Positions 27,296 to 37,395 of a stretch of 64,000 nucleotides of DNA are shown one piece after another. Under the pieces are notes generated by a model that was not told where the DNA came from, did not search any database, and saw only the letters and a program-made list of their open reading frames with translations. The stretch lies in the NCBI GenBank assembly GCA_947445115.1, contig CANFCG010000009.1, positions 1-64,000 on the forward strand, read 5' to 3'. Each line of letters starts with the position of its first letter. Within the stretch, counting starts at the first letter, position 1. A program made the position numbers and the translations under genes. The DNA is from Comamonadaceae bacterium. Its GTDB lineage: Bacteria > Pseudomonadota > Gammaproteobacteria > Burkholderiales > Burkholderiaceae_C.

Positions 27296-28422
27296 GCCTA
27301 TTAATTTCTATTGCGGCTTTTCTGTTTGTGATTGCGTTACTCATCACGATTCACGAGTGGGGGCACTACCGTATGGCGACTCTTGTGGGCGTCAGAGTGA
27401 TTCGATTTTCGGTAGGGTTTGGTAAGCCCTTGCTCACATGGACGCCTAAGCGGCAACCGCTTTTAGGTGGCGTGCCTCAGACCACTGAGTTCGTGATTGC
27501 TGCGCTACCGTTTGGCGGCTATGTCAAGATGCAAGACGAGCGCGAGCCCGATCAACCTGCAATAACCGAAAGCGATCTACTGCACTCGTTTAACCGAAAA
27601 CCATTGTGGGCAAGGGCTGTCGTTGTGTTCGCGGGGCCATTTGCCAACTTCGTTTTAGCAATTGCACTCTTTTCACTCGTCAATTGGATGGGGATGACAC
27701 TCCCCCAGGCTAGGTTAACGCAAGTCTTGCCAGATGGCGCGGCAGCGGCAGCGCATTTGCAAATAGACGACTTGGTACTATCGGTGGATAAACAAAAAAT
27801 TACGGATAGTTTTCAACTGCGCGAGCTTATCCGTAAGTCCAATTTAGGCGTGTCACAAAAATGGCAAATTGAGCGCGGCGGTGTTGTGCAGACGTTGCTT
27901 GTGATGCCAAGGGTTGAGAGCGAGACTAGTGAGTTTTTAGGGAAATCTCAAGTCGGGCGTATCGGGGCCGTTATAGGATCATCTAAAGCGATGGTGGATG
28001 TACGTTACGGACCCATTGATGGCTTGGCGCTTGGCGCGCTCAAAACATGGGATTTGAGCGCACTTACCTTGCGAACATTAGGAAAGATGCTGGTTGGCGA
28101 GGCTTCGCTGAAAAACCTAACGGGCCCGGTGACCGTTGCCGAATACTCAGGTAAAACAGCGGTCATAGGACTGACTACTTTCATGTTATTTTTGGGCTTG
28201 ATGAGCGTCAGTTTAGGGGTGCTGAATTTGTTGCCGCTTCCGATGCTGGACGGTGGGCATCTGATGTATTATCTTTGGGAGTGGCTGACTGGTAGGGCGG
28301 TGTCTGATGCTTGGCTGGATAAGCTCCAACGAGTTGGCTTTGCATTTCTTATTTTTTTGACCCTCCTAGCGCTTTACAACGACCTCGTACGATTGCTTGG
28401 GCTTCATAGTTTTTTTGCTTAA
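27292..28422 (+). CDS. rseP: Site-2 intramembrane metalloprotease RseP, short form with one PDZ domain
   Basis: RseP cleaves the anti-sigma factor RseA and remnant signal peptides within the membrane. Zinc-binding HEWGH is at 21-25 in the first membrane helix, FVIAALPFGGYVKMQDERE follows, and the third ligand block MLDGGH lies in the C-terminal helices. The protein has 376 residues, whereas E. coli RseP has about 450 with two tandem PDZ domains. Only one PDZ-like segment (TQVLPDGAAAAAHLQIDDLVLSVD) is visible here. The frame is intact and overlaps dxr by 4 bases, so this is a real short form and not a frameshift. Confidence 0.93.
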   Translation: MSLLISIAAFLFVIALLITIHEWGHYRMATLVGVRVIRFSVGFGKPLLTWTPKRQPLLGGVPQTTEFVIAALPFGGYVKMQDEREPDQPAITESDLLHSFNRKPLWARAVVVFAGPFANFVLAIALFSLVNWMGMTLPQARLTQVLPDGAAAAAHLQIDDLVLSVDKQKITDSFQLRELIRKSNLGVSQKWQIERGGVVQTLLVMPRVESETSEFLGKSQVGRIGAVIGSSKAMVDVRYGPIDGLALGALKTWDLSALTLRTLGKMLVGEASLKNLTGPVTVAEYSGKTAVIGLTTFMLFLGLMSVSLGVLNLLPLPMLDGGHLMYYLWEWLTGRAVSDAWLDKLQRVGFAFLIFLTLLALYNDLVRLLGLHSFFA

Positions 28423-28428
28423 TTATTT

Positions 28429-30708
28429 ATGCGTTCATTTTTTAAAATAGTGGCCTTAGCTTCATGTTTGTTTTTCGCTGGGCAAGCCGCCGCCGTGGAG
28501 CCTTTTGTAGTCAAGGATATCCGCGCCGAAGGCTTGCAGCGGGTTGAAGCTGGAACGGTTTTTGCCACCTTGCCTTTTCGTACGGGTGATACTTTTACGG
28601 ACGACAAAGGCTCTGCTGCAATTCGAGCTTTGTTTGCCCTTGGTCTTTTTAAGGATGTTCGCTTGGAGAGCAAAGATGGCGTGCTCATCGTTGTCGTGGA
28701 AGAGCGCCCGACCATTGCTGAACTCACTTTTGTTGGGACTAGAGAGTTTGATAAAGATAACTTGACGAAGGCGCTAAAAGATGTCGGCTTATCGGCCGGC
28801 AGAGCCTACGACAAAGCGCTCGCAGATCGGGCTGAGCAAGAGCTCAAGCGTCAATACATTGGTAAAAGTTTATATGGCGCTGAAGTGGTGACAACGGTGA
28901 CTCCAATTGAGCGAAACCGAGTGAATTTGACTTTTACGGTGGTGGAGGGCGAAGTTGCCAAGATTAAAAGCGTGCACATTGTTGGGGCGCAGGCTTTCAG
29001 CGAGTCAACTTTAAGGAGCCAATTTGATTTAGACACCACAGGTGCCATGAGTTGGTATACCAAGAGTGATCGCTATACCCGCACTAAATTTAATGCAGAT
29101 TTAGAAACGCTGCGATCGTACTATTTGACGCGTGGTTATTTGGAGTTTGCTATCCATTCGACGCAGGTTGCGCTCTCTCCCGATAAACAAAGTGTAGATA
29201 TCACTATCTCAATTACGGAGGGACTACGTTATGTTGTGTCTGCTGTTGAGTTAAAAGGCAATTATTTAGGAAAAGACGAAGAATTCAAGTCACTCGTTAA
29301 AGTTGTGGTGGGTCAGTCTTACAACTCTGAGTCAGTGGGTTTAACGACAAAGTCCTTCACTGATTTATTCGGCAAATTCGGTTTTGCTTTTGCGCGCGTG
29401 GAGGCCATTCCCGACATTGATAAATCAAAGGCACAAGCCAAAATTATTTTTGCGGCAGACCCTGCACGCAGAGCGCAGGTACGACGCATCAATATTATTG
29501 GAAACTCTAAAACACGAGACGAAGTGATTAGGCGCGAATTTCGCCAATACGAGGCATCTTGGTATGACGGGGACAAAATAAAACTGTCACGCGATCGAAT
29601 TGACCGACTTAGTTATTTTAAAGAGGTCAAAATTGATACCCAAGAAGTGGCGGGTGTTCAAGATCAAGTTGATATTAATTTGACCGTTGTTGAAAAACCA
29701 ACGGGGAGTTTGACCTTGGGCGCTGGATTTTCAAGCACAGAAGGATTGACTCTACAGTTTGGTATTCAGCAGGATAACGCCTTTGGAACAGGGCAATTTT
29801 TGGGTATAAACGTCAATACAAGTAAATATAACCAAATTTATTCACTCAGTACCACGGATCCTTATTTCACCAAAGAGGGTGTCTCCCGCACCTTAGCGAT
29901 TTACCAGCGTCGCGCTCGTCCATACACTACGATTGGTGGCGACTATCAATTAACGACAACCGGTGTCAGTGTTAATTTTGGCATTCCAATTTCTGAACTG
30001 AATCGTATTTTTTTGGGCGTAGGCGCTGAACAAATTAAGATTGACACTGGAACCAGCATTCCTGCGTCTTACTTGGCCTATGCGGATACGTTTGGTTATA
30101 CCAGTCGCAGTTATCCGTTTACGTTAGGTTGGTCGCGCGATGATCGCGATAGCGCTTTGATCCCAACAAAGGGAAATTATCAGCGCTTGAACAGCGCATT
30201 GTCTAAAGCCGGCGATGCGCAGTACACCAGCAACACCTATCAATTCCAAGAGTACTTACCGTTAAGCAAGCAATTGACTTTTGCCTTTAATACGGAGTTG
30301 GGGTGGGGGCGAGGTTTAGGCGGGCGTCCATTCCCTGTGTTTAAAGACTTTTACTCCGGTGGTTTAGGCACGGTTAGGGGGTTTGCGCAAAGTAGTTTAG
30401 GACCACGTGACGTGACGGGTGCTTATATTGGTGGCCCCAAAAAAATCACATTGAATGCCGAGATCAATATGCCATTCCCAGGAGTTGGCAACGATCGAAG
30501 TTTAAGGCTCTATACTTTTTATGACGCTGGTAATGTATTTGGTGAAAATCAGCGCTATGATTTTTCTCAATTGCGCTCCTCGATTGGCGTAGGGTTGAGT
30601 TGGATATCGCCTATTGGCCCCTTACGATTTGCGATTGCTAACCCCGTCAGGGCTTACTCTGGCGATAGAATAGAGAGATTCCAATTCCAAATTGGTACGG
30701 CCTTTTAA
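28429..30708 (+). CDS. bamA: Outer-membrane protein assembly factor BamA
   Basis: BamA is the central subunit that inserts beta-barrels into the outer membrane. The 759-residue precursor has a signal peptide of about 22 residues (cleavage after AAA), five POTRA repeats through about residue 420 (the first beginning FVVKDIRAEGLQRVEAGTVF), and the C-terminal 16-strand barrel. The lid-lock-type block GGLGTVRGF is near residue 645, and the protein ends in a barrel-type Phe (QIGTAF). It starts 6 bases after rseP and precedes skp. Confidence 0.97.
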   Translation: MRSFFKIVALASCLFFAGQAAAVEPFVVKDIRAEGLQRVEAGTVFATLPFRTGDTFTDDKGSAAIRALFALGLFKDVRLESKDGVLIVVVEERPTIAELTFVGTREFDKDNLTKALKDVGLSAGRAYDKALADRAEQELKRQYIGKSLYGAEVVTTVTPIERNRVNLTFTVVEGEVAKIKSVHIVGAQAFSESTLRSQFDLDTTGAMSWYTKSDRYTRTKFNADLETLRSYYLTRGYLEFAIHSTQVALSPDKQSVDITISITEGLRYVVSAVELKGNYLGKDEEFKSLVKVVVGQSYNSESVGLTTKSFTDLFGKFGFAFARVEAIPDIDKSKAQAKIIFAADPARRAQVRRINIIGNSKTRDEVIRREFRQYEASWYDGDKIKLSRDRIDRLSYFKEVKIDTQEVAGVQDQVDINLTVVEKPTGSLTLGAGFSSTEGLTLQFGIQQDNAFGTGQFLGINVNTSKYNQIYSLSTTDPYFTKEGVSRTLAIYQRRARPYTTIGGDYQLTTTGVSVNFGIPISELNRIFLGVGAEQIKIDTGTSIPASYLAYADTFGYTSRSYPFTLGWSRDDRDSALIPTKGNYQRLNSALSKAGDAQYTSNTYQFQEYLPLSKQLTFAFNTELGWGRGLGGRPFPVFKDFYSGGLGTVRGFAQSSLGPRDVTGAYIGGPKKITLNAEINMPFPGVGNDRSLRLYTFYDAGNVFGENQRYDFSQLRSSIGVGLSWISPIGPLRFAIANPVRAYSGDRIERFQFQIGTAF

Positions 30709-30723
30709 CTATTATTTTTCGAT

Positions 30724-31230
30724 ATGAAGCGCATTACTCAATTTTTAGTCGTTGCTGGTGTGACCTTGGTATTTTCAAGTTTAGCTACCGCACAAGAATT
30801 CAAAATCGGCTTTGTCAATACAGACAGAATTTTTCGCGAAGCGAATTCGGCTTTGACTGCGCAAACAAAACTTCAGCAAGAATTTTCGAAACGAGAAAAG
30901 GACTTAACAGGGCAGGGCGATGGTTTGAAAGGAATGTCGGATAAGTTAGAGCGGGATGCGCCAACGTTAACCCCCTCCCAACTTAGCACTCGTCAAAAGC
31001 AACTTGCTGAGCAAGATCGTGATTTCCAGCGTAAGCGTCGTGAATTTCAAGAAGACTTAAATGCGCGGAAAAATGAAGAGCTTCAGGCTGTGCTTGAGCG
31101 TGCGAACCGCGTTGTCAAGCAAGTGGCTGAAGCCGAAAAATATGACCTCGTCTTGCAAGAGGCAGTCTACATTAATCCTAAGCACGACATCACAGACAAA
31201 GTGGTTAAAGTTTTGAATGCGAAGCCTTAA
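30724..31230 (+). CDS. skp: Periplasmic chaperone Skp/OmpH
   Basis: Skp escorts unfolded outer-membrane proteins to BamA. It has 168 residues, a signal peptide cleaved near TAQ-EF (about residue 23), and then the family opening [25 protein letters not shown]. The rest is a long charged coiled coil ([20 protein letters not shown] and [19 protein letters not shown]), the tentacle region of the jellyfish trimer. It lies between bamA and lpxD and overlaps lpxD by 14 bases. Confidence 0.95.
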   Translation: MKRITQFLVVAGVTLVFSSLATAQEFKIGFVNTDRIFREANSALTAQTKLQQEFSKREKDLTGQGDGLKGMSDKLERDAPTLTPSQLSTRQKQLAEQDRDFQRKRREFQEDLNARKNEELQAVLERANRVVKQVAEAEKYDLVLQEAVYINPKHDITDKVVKVLNAKP

Positions 31231-32221
31231 TGCCACTAGTCTTGCTTCCATTGTCAGTGCGCTAGGCGGCGATTGTATTGGTTCTTCTGAGCTGCTCATT
31301 TCCCGAATCACGTCTTTAGAAAATGCCATATCCAGTGACATTTCTTTTTTAAGTTCTCCGAAATACGCTTCGCAATTTGCTTCCAGCCAAGCGGGCTGTG
31401 TCATTGCAAGGAGAGCTGACTGGCAAACTGCAAAAGCGGCTGGCTTTAAAGGTGCGGGAATTCTCACAGATGATCCCTATTTGTACTTTGCCAAACTGAC
31501 CCAATGGTGGAAGCGTCAGACACAATTGGGTGGTGCTACAACAAGCTTGATTCATCCTACGGCCGTCATCGGCCAACGCGTCCAGCTAGGTGCGGAAGTC
31601 CAGATTGGTGCGCTATGCGTCGTTGAAGATGATGCCGTCATTGGCGCTCGCTCTATTTTGAAGCCTCGCGTGACTTTGGGATCTGATTGTCATGTTGGCG
31701 AAGATTGCATCCTTCATAGCGGCGTGGTTATTGGTGCGGATGGCTTTGGTTTTGCGTCAAACAAAGTCACCGGTGAGTGGGTCAAGATTGAGCAGCTGGG
31801 TGCCGTTCGTATTGGTAGTTTTGTTGAAATCGGCGCCAACAGCTGCATTGATCGCGGCGCGCTCGAGGATACCGTTTTAGAGGACGGAGTGAAATTAGAC
31901 AATCTTATTCAAATTGGTCATAACGTCCATATTGGCAAACATACGGCATTGGCGGGATGTGTTGGTGTGGCGGGTAGCGCCAAGATTGGCGCGCATTGCA
32001 CAATCGGCGGCGGTGCTGTTGTGTTAGGACATTTAAGCTTGGCAGATCATGTTCATATATCAGCTGCTAGTGTGGTGACGCGTTCCATCCGAAAGGCTGG
32101 AAATTACACCGGTATTTTCCCATTGGACGACAATGCATCATGGGAAAAAAACGCTGTTACTTTGAAGCAATTGCACAGTCTGCGTGACCGAATTAAAAAA
32201 CTTGAAAACCTTAGAAAGTAG
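31217..32221 (+). CDS. lpxD: UDP-3-O-acylglucosamine N-acyltransferase
   Basis: Adds the second 3-hydroxyacyl chain in lipid A synthesis. The 334-residue protein has an N-terminal uridine-binding domain ([11 protein letters not shown] and [11 protein letters not shown]), then a left-handed beta-helix of hexapeptide repeats ([25 protein letters not shown]). The catalytic His lies in the [14 protein letters not shown] block, and a C-terminal helix completes it. It starts inside skp. Confidence 0.96.
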   Translation: MRSLNATSLASIVSALGGDCIGSSELLISRITSLENAISSDISFLSSPKYASQFASSQAGCVIARRADWQTAKAAGFKGAGILTDDPYLYFAKLTQWWKRQTQLGGATTSLIHPTAVIGQRVQLGAEVQIGALCVVEDDAVIGARSILKPRVTLGSDCHVGEDCILHSGVVIGADGFGFASNKVTGEWVKIEQLGAVRIGSFVEIGANSCIDRGALEDTVLEDGVKLDNLIQIGHNVHIGKHTALAGCVGVAGSAKIGAHCTIGGGAVVLGHLSLADHVHISAASVVTRSIRKAGNYTGIFPLDDNASWEKNAVTLKQLHSLRDRIKKLENLRK

Positions 32222-32228
32222 ACCTACT

Positions 32229-32681
32229 ATGCAAATGGATATCCATCAAATTTTGAAAAAATTACCGCATCGTTATCCCTTTCTGCTGGTCGATCGAGTG
32301 TTGGAGTTGGAGCCAGGTAAACATATTCGTGCACTCAAAAACGTCTCTATGAATGAGGAGTTTTTTCAAGGTCATTTCCCGCATCGCCCTGTGATGCCGG
32401 GCGTTTTAATGTTGGAGGCCTTGGCTCAAGCTGCCGCGCTTTTATCATTTGAGACACTGGGTGTGACTCCTGATGATGAAACCATGTATTATTTTGCGGG
32501 TATTGATGCAGCGCGTTTTAAGCGCCCTGTCGAGCCCGGCGATCAGCTTATTTTGGACGTAGCACTTGACCGTATGAAGGCGGGTGTCTTCAAATTTAAG
32601 GCTCGTGCTTGGGTTGGTGATGCGCTTGCAGTTGAAGCTGACTTGATGTGCACAATGAAAAAAATTACTCCCTCCTCTTGA
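32229..32681 (+). CDS. fabZ: (3R)-hydroxyacyl-ACP dehydratase
   Basis: Dehydrates 3-hydroxyacyl-ACP in fatty-acid elongation. The hot-dog-fold protein has 150 residues, starting [18 protein letters not shown]. The catalytic pair is His49 in [11 protein letters not shown] and Glu63 in LMLEALAQ. The start at 32229, 8 bases after the lpxD stop, fits family length; an in-frame ATG at 32184 would overlap lpxD, and one at 32235 is also possible. The lpxD-fabZ-lpxA order is the usual lipid A arrangement. Confidence 0.96.
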   Translation: MQMDIHQILKKLPHRYPFLLVDRVLELEPGKHIRALKNVSMNEEFFQGHFPHRPVMPGVLMLEALAQAAALLSFETLGVTPDDETMYYFAGIDAARFKRPVEPGDQLILDVALDRMKAGVFKFKARAWVGDALAVEADLMCTMKKITPSS

Positions 32682-32689
32682 GGTGAACG

Positions 32690-33514
32690 ATGACCTCTGC
32701 ATTGATTCACTCTACCGCCATCATCGACCCAGCTGCACAACTGGATCGCAGTGTGAGCGTCGGTCCGTATACCGTCATTGGACCCAAGGTGACGATTGGT
32801 GCGGGTTCCATTGTTGGCGCGCATTGCGTGATTGAGGGACGGACCACCATCGGCAAAGATAACCACATCTTTCAATTTAATTCGATTGGTGCCATTCCGC
32901 AAGATAAAAAATATGCTGGCGAGGATTGCGAGTTAGTCATTGGGGATAGAAATACGATTCGCGAATTCTGCACTTTGAATATTGGCACCGCAACGCCTGG
33001 GCAGAATCCGGCCAGTAATGGCATTGGTAAAACTAGCATCGGCAATGACAACTGGATCATGGCTTACGTGCACGTGGCGCACGACTGCACCATTGGTAAT
33101 AACACCATCTTCGCCAATAACTCGCAGCTAGCAGGGCATGTCGAAGTGGATGACTGGGTCATTCTTGGCGGCTTTACAGTGGTGCACCAATTTGTGCGCC
33201 TAGGTGCGCATAGCATGACCGCGATGTGCTCGCTTCTGTTTGCCGATTTGCCGCCTTACGTCATGTGCCAAGGACAGCCTGCTGCGGCGCGTTCCATGAA
33301 TTTTGAAGGCTTGCGTCGTCGTGGTTTTACGCCTGAGCGCGTGGCTGCCGTGAAAAGTATGTACAAGCTGTTGTATCGCAGCGAGCTCAGTCTCGATGCA
33401 GCTTGCGAGCAAATCGACGCTTTGAAAGCGGCAACGCCAGCGGCTGCTACTGACGTGGCGATGCTCGTAGACTTTCTGCGAAGTGCACCAGCCAATCGCG
33501 GCATCGTCAGGTAA
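32690..33514 (+). CDS. lpxA: UDP-N-acetylglucosamine acyltransferase
   Basis: Catalyses the first lipid A step, 3-O-acylation of UDP-GlcNAc. The 274-residue left-handed beta-helix protein has [18 protein letters not shown] repeats, the catalytic His131 in [14 protein letters not shown], and a C-terminal helical domain beginning near [16 protein letters not shown] lies just before the ATG. Confidence 0.97.
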   Translation: MTSALIHSTAIIDPAAQLDRSVSVGPYTVIGPKVTIGAGSIVGAHCVIEGRTTIGKDNHIFQFNSIGAIPQDKKYAGEDCELVIGDRNTIREFCTLNIGTATPGQNPASNGIGKTSIGNDNWIMAYVHVAHDCTIGNNTIFANNSQLAGHVEVDDWVILGGFTVVHQFVRLGAHSMTAMCSLLFADLPPYVMCQGQPAAARSMNFEGLRRRGFTPERVAAVKSMYKLLYRSELSLDAACEQIDALKAATPAAATDVAMLVDFLRSAPANRGIVR

Positions 33515-33517
33515 TAA

Positions 33518-34657
33518 ATGAAGATTGCGTTGGTTGCAGGCGAGACCTCTGGCGACTTGCTAGCGGGACTCCTCATCGATGGTTTAAAAGCTCAATGGTC
33601 AGATCTGCAAACCTTTGGCATCGGCGGCGCACGGATGGCGGAGCGAGGTTTTTCTGCTTGGTGGTCGTCCGATAAATTAGCTGTACGAGGTTATATCGAG
33701 GTGCTGCGTCATTACCGCGAGATTGTGGGTATTCGTCGCCAGCTAAAAGCGCGTCTTTTAAAAGCTCCACCTGATGTCTTCATCGGAGTGGATGCACCTG
33801 ATTTCAATTTAGACTTGGCGCATGACCTGCGCGAGCAAGGTGTCAAAACGATTCAATTTGTGAGCCCTTCTATTTGGGCGTGGCGCGGCGAGCGTGTTGA
33901 GAAGATTAAAAAAAGCGTTGATCATGTGCTGTGCATTTTTCCGTTTGAACCCGCGATTTATGCCAAGCACGGCATCTCGGCCAGTTACGTTGGGCATCCG
34001 CTAGCCAATGTGATACCGCTAGAGCCCAATCGGAATCGGGCTCGCGAGGCATTAGCTCTGCAGTCCATGGATGTCGTTATTGCAGTTTTGCCTGGTAGCC
34101 GGACATCCGAAATTGAGTATTTGGGTGTACCGTTTGCCCAAACGATTAAGCGATTGCTTCAAGCGAGGCCTCTCCTCAAAGTGCTAGTGCCTGCCGTGCC
34201 GTTGTTGCAAAGCAAGATTACCCAGCAATTGACACAGACACTCAGTGCAGCGCAATTGCTGCAAGTGCAAGTGTTGCAAGGCCAATCACACCTTGCCCTG
34301 ACCGCCTGCGATGTTTCCTTGGTTGCAAGCGGTACTGCCACACTAGAGGCGGCGCTGTTTAAGCGTCCCATGGTCATTGCCTACAAGATGCATGCTTTGA
34401 GCTGGTGGAAGATGCGCCGCATGAAATATCAGCCATGGGTTGGTTTGCCGAACATTTTGTGCCATGACTTTATCGTGCCTGAGTTTTTGCAAAGCGACGC
34501 AACACCAGATGCGTTATCGACTGCGGTGTTGGCTTGGCTGGATGATCCCGTTCGTAGTAAAAATGTTACGGCGCGTTTTACCGATTTGCATCATGAACTC
34601 TTGCGCGATACGCCCCGTATCGCAGCAGAGGATGTTGCGAGGGTACTTGCCGCATGA
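33518..34657 (+). CDS. lpxB: Lipid-A-disaccharide synthase
   Basis: This GT19 glycosyltransferase joins UDP-2,3-diacylglucosamine and lipid X. The 379-residue protein has [12 protein letters not shown] at the N-terminus, [36 protein letters not shown], the [12 protein letters not shown] diphosphate block, and [20 protein letters not shown]. It is 3 bases after lpxA and overlaps rnhB by 4 bases. Confidence 0.97.
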   Translation: MKIALVAGETSGDLLAGLLIDGLKAQWSDLQTFGIGGARMAERGFSAWWSSDKLAVRGYIEVLRHYREIVGIRRQLKARLLKAPPDVFIGVDAPDFNLDLAHDLREQGVKTIQFVSPSIWAWRGERVEKIKKSVDHVLCIFPFEPAIYAKHGISASYVGHPLANVIPLEPNRNRAREALALQSMDVVIAVLPGSRTSEIEYLGVPFAQTIKRLLQARPLLKVLVPAVPLLQSKITQQLTQTLSAAQLLQVQVLQGQSHLALTACDVSLVASGTATLEAALFKRPMVIAYKMHALSWWKMRRMKYQPWVGLPNILCHDFIVPEFLQSDATPDALSTAVLAWLDDPVRSKNVTARFTDLHHELLRDTPRIAAEDVARVLAA

Positions 34658-35277
34658 AGCTCAAAACTAAGGCCTTGTCGCTGCTGGCTGTGCAGCCGCA
34701 CCTTGTGTGGGATAAACCAGGATTAATCGCGGGCGTGGACGAAGCTGGGCGTGGACCGCTAGCGGGTCCTGTTGTCGCTGCCGCTGTGATTTTGAATGAT
34801 CTGCATCCCATCAAAGGTTTGGATGACTCCAAAAAATTAACGGCCAAACGACGCGAAAAACTCTTTGATGAAATAATGGCAAAAGCATTGTGCTGTTCAG
34901 TTGCAGAGGCATCAATTGAAGAGATTGATCGGTTGAATATTTTGCAAGCCACCATGCTTGCCATGCAGCGTGCTGTGGCGGGTTTACGCTTGCCACCCAC
35001 CAAAGTGCTGGTGGACGGCAACCGAGTCCCCGTATTACCCATGCTTGCGGAAGCTATTGTGAGCGGTGATGCGCTTGTGCAGTCGATTTCTGCCGCTTCC
35101 ATACTGGCGAAAGTGACGCGGGACCGCTGGTGCGAAAAAATTGACGCAGAGTACCCTGCATATGGCTTTGCAAAGCACAAGGGCTATGGTACAGCGCAGC
35201 ATCTGGCAGCGCTTAAAGCGCATGGTGCTACGCCGCTACATAGGCGTAGCTTTGCGCCTGTGAGGGCGGTGCTGTGA
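34654..35277 (+). CDS. rnhB: Ribonuclease HII
   Basis: Cuts RNA in RNA-DNA hybrids and at misinserted ribonucleotides. The 207-residue protein has the signature [20 protein letters not shown] with the acidic pair Asp29-Glu30, [13 protein letters not shown], and the later catalytic block [16 protein letters not shown]. Its start overlaps lpxB, and its TGA overlaps the GTG start of the next gene. Confidence 0.97.
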   Translation: MKLKTKALSLLAVQPHLVWDKPGLIAGVDEAGRGPLAGPVVAAAVILNDLHPIKGLDDSKKLTAKRREKLFDEIMAKALCCSVAEASIEEIDRLNILQATMLAMQRAVAGLRLPPTKVLVDGNRVPVLPMLAEAIVSGDALVQSISAASILAKVTRDRWCEKIDAEYPAYGFAKHKGYGTAQHLAALKAHGATPLHRRSFAPVRAVL

Positions 35278-36074
35278 ACATTCAAACAATCACCTCTGGC
35301 AGTAATCCAACGGTCAAAGCTATTAAACGACTCGCGCAAAGCGCAAGCAGCTACAAAGACACGGGACAAATCTGGCTAGAGGGGGAGCATCTGTGCGATT
35401 CGTATTTGCGTTCTAGTAGCAACTTGACGCTGCAAACTGCCGTGTTAAGTCAGAGCATCTCATCGCCATGGTTAAGCCGTCTTCAAGCATTCGCGTGTGA
35501 AACGATTCTGATGCCCGATGCACTGTTTGCGCAATTGAGCGGATTACCTTCCTCTGGGGGGCTAGGTTTCGTGCTCCGAGCGCCTGAGCAAATGAACACG
35601 ATTCAAAAATCCGCTGATACGGTGATTCTAGATCGTGTGCAAGACGCTGGTAATGTAGGCTCCATCTTGCGAAGTGCCGCTGCGTTTGGCGTGACCCAAG
35701 TCTTGGCGTTGCAAGGCACAGCACTACTTTGGTCGCCCAAGGTTTTAAGAGCTGGTATGGGGGCGCATTTCGCATTGCATTTAGTTGAAAATTTGACAGT
35801 CAATGAGATTGAACTGGATGTTCCTATTCTCGCAACGCATGTTCATGCGGGTGAGTTGCTGCATGTTCTTCAAGCTGAAAAACGATTGCCAAATCCAAGC
35901 GCTTGGATCATGGGGCATGAAGGTCAAGGTGTCTCGCAGGCCTTGCTGGATAAGGCTTCTATAAAGGTGAAGATTCAGCAATTGAGCGAAGAGTCACTCA
36001 ATGTGGCATCAGCAGCAGCTGTGTGCTTGTACGCAAGCTCAATAGTTTTAAAAACGATCCCCTCATTCCCGTGA
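35274..36074 (+). CDS. SpoU/TrmH-family RNA 2'-O-methyltransferase
   Basis: The 266-residue SPOUT-class protein carries the three family motifs: [22 protein letters not shown] (motif 1), [11 protein letters not shown] (motif 2) and [15 protein letters not shown] (motif 3). These form the knotted SAM site. An N-terminal substrate-binding portion ([16 protein letters not shown]) resembles 23S rRNA methyltransferases of the TsnR/RlmB type, but the target nucleotide cannot be assigned. It starts at a GTG overlapping the rnhB stop. The last three codons and the stop lie in or next to a REP-like hairpin (copy 4). Confidence 0.9.
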   Translation: MNIQTITSGSNPTVKAIKRLAQSASSYKDTGQIWLEGEHLCDSYLRSSSNLTLQTAVLSQSISSPWLSRLQAFACETILMPDALFAQLSGLPSSGGLGFVLRAPEQMNTIQKSADTVILDRVQDAGNVGSILRSAAAFGVTQVLALQGTALLWSPKVLRAGMGAHFALHLVENLTVNEIELDVPILATHVHAGELLHVLQAEKRLPNPSAWIMGHEGQGVSQALLDKASIKVKIQQLSEESLNVASAAAVCLYASSIVLKTIPSFP

Positions 36075-36084
36075 AGGCGGGAGT
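36065..36084. repeat. REP-like hairpin, copy 4 (supplies a stop codon)
   Basis: A degenerate copy, ATTCCCGT / GCGGGAGT with loop GAAG: six Watson-Crick pairs plus two G.U wobbles. It contains the TGA stop (36072-36074) of the SpoU-family gene and lies 18 bases from the end of the convergent TPM gene. Confidence 0.7.
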
Positions 36085-36091
36085 CCAAGGC

Positions 36092-36610
36092 TTATAGGAC
36101 TACGGGCGCATCAGGCAATTCGTTAGCGTGCGCCGATTTTTCTGGAAAATGTTGAACAAGTAAATCCGTGACTTCATCAATTGCCAAGTTCAAACCACGC
36201 TCAAAATGACCGGTTTGAAATGCGGCTCGCATGCGAATCATCGTTTGCATCCACACTTCCGAAGAGGCATGCAAGTTGAGTCCATGATCCGCAACGAGTT
36301 CAATTTTTCGCTCTGCCAATTGCAAATAAATAAGCACCCCATTATGGTGTTCAGTATTTCCAACCCCCAACTTTTTGAATAGTTCAATAGCACGGTCACG
36401 CACTGGCAAGCCATGCCATATATGACCTAGCGGCAAGGCAGCCTCGACGCACAGACGGATTTGTCCGTTGTGGTGCAGTTCGCTGTGATGGATTTTTGTC
36501 TGCAACCTTGCCTGCGCACTGGCAGGTACGGCACGCTTGGCATCGCGTGCACTGTAGCCACTGTGTTTGACTAGGCGTTTGAATGTTTGGATGAGCGTTT
36601 GTTGTTTCAT
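36092..36610 (-). CDS. TPM-domain protein, second copy
   Basis: This 172-residue protein begins MKQQTLIQTFKRLVKHSGYSARDAKRAVP. A TPM (TLP18.3/Psb32/MOLO-1) domain follows, recognisable from NGVLIYLQLAERKIELVADHGLN and the amphipathic helices after it. No signal peptide is visible. The ATG at 36610 is preferred over longer frames that run back into the Gly-rich end of the upstream gene. It is the last gene in the lemA / TPM / TPM series; such sets are common near lemA, and their role is not established. Confidence 0.82.
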   Translation of the reverse strand: MKQQTLIQTFKRLVKHSGYSARDAKRAVPASAQARLQTKIHHSELHHNGQIRLCVEAALPLGHIWHGLPVRDRAIELFKKLGVGNTEHHNGVLIYLQLAERKIELVADHGLNLHASSEVWMQTMIRMRAAFQTGHFERGLNLAIDEVTDLLVQHFPEKSAHANELPDAPVVL

Positions 36611-36626
36611 GACGATGCCCGCTCCC

Positions 36627-37391
36627 TTACCAATTGCCCGACGCACCGCCGCCACCAAAATTGCCGCCGCCGCCCGAACTGAATCCGCCACCCCCGCCGC
36701 CAGAGTTGTAGCCTGCGCCTCCGCTTCTAGACATGGACATGAGAATAAGCATGGTGTTGCCAAAGCCAAAAAATCGGATCGCTAATAAAAACAAAATGAC
36801 GATGCCAATCAAGGCAAATAGATTTGGCGACACGTCACCAAGCTGCATTGACGCAGGGTCAGTTTTGCTGACGGGCGCACTGCTAGCATCGCCTGCAATC
36901 CGTGCTGAAATTTGGGTGATACCCGCTTGCAAGCCTTGTCCATATTGGCCTTGCTTGAATGCAGGCGCGATGTTATTTTCAATGATGTCGCTTGCTGCAA
37001 GATCTGGAATGGCGCCTTCTAGCGACTTGGCAATCTCGATGCGTAGCTTATGGTCATTCTTCGCCACAACGATGAGCACACCGCCGCCAACGTCCTTACG
37101 CCCAATCTTCCAAGCATTTGCGACGCGGTTGCTGTAGCTAAAAATATCTTCAGGTTGCGTCGTCGCCATCATCAGTACGACGATCTGCGCACTTTGCGTT
37201 TCTTCAATGGTTTTGAGCTGGGCTTGCAAGCCGCTCATTTCAGTCTCGGAGAGCGTTTGTGTTTGGTCAATGACTCGCGAGGTCAATGGGGGTATGGCTT
37301 GCAGGCCAGTGGGTGTGGAGGGCGAAGGTGCTTGCGCCCAAGATGTGAGTGCGAAAACCCAGCCGATGGCAACCAGTGCCAGCTTGCGCAT
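36627..37391 (-). CDS. TPM-domain membrane protein (YgcG-like)
   Basis: This 254-residue protein has a signal peptide cleaved near WAQ-AP (about residue 20). A periplasmic TPM domain (LTSRVIDQTQTLSETEMSGLQAQLKTIEE, IVVLMMATTQPEDIFSYSNRVANAWKIG) is followed by one membrane helix near residues 190-215. The glycine-rich tail has GGGGGG and SGGGG runs. Gly-rich tails of this kind are typical of YgcG proteins encoded after LemA. The ATG at 37391 lies 4 bases past the lemA stop. Confidence 0.87.
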   Translation of the reverse strand: MRKLALVAIGWVFALTSWAQAPSPSTPTGLQAIPPLTSRVIDQTQTLSETEMSGLQAQLKTIEETQSAQIVVLMMATTQPEDIFSYSNRVANAWKIGRKDVGGGVLIVVAKNDHKLRIEIAKSLEGAIPDLAASDIIENNIAPAFKQGQYGQGLQAGITQISARIAGDASSAPVSKTDPASMQLGDVSPNLFALIGIVILFLLAIRFFGFGNTMLILMSMSRSGGAGYNSGGGGGGFSSGGGGNFGGGGASGNW

Positions 37392-37395
37392 GGCG

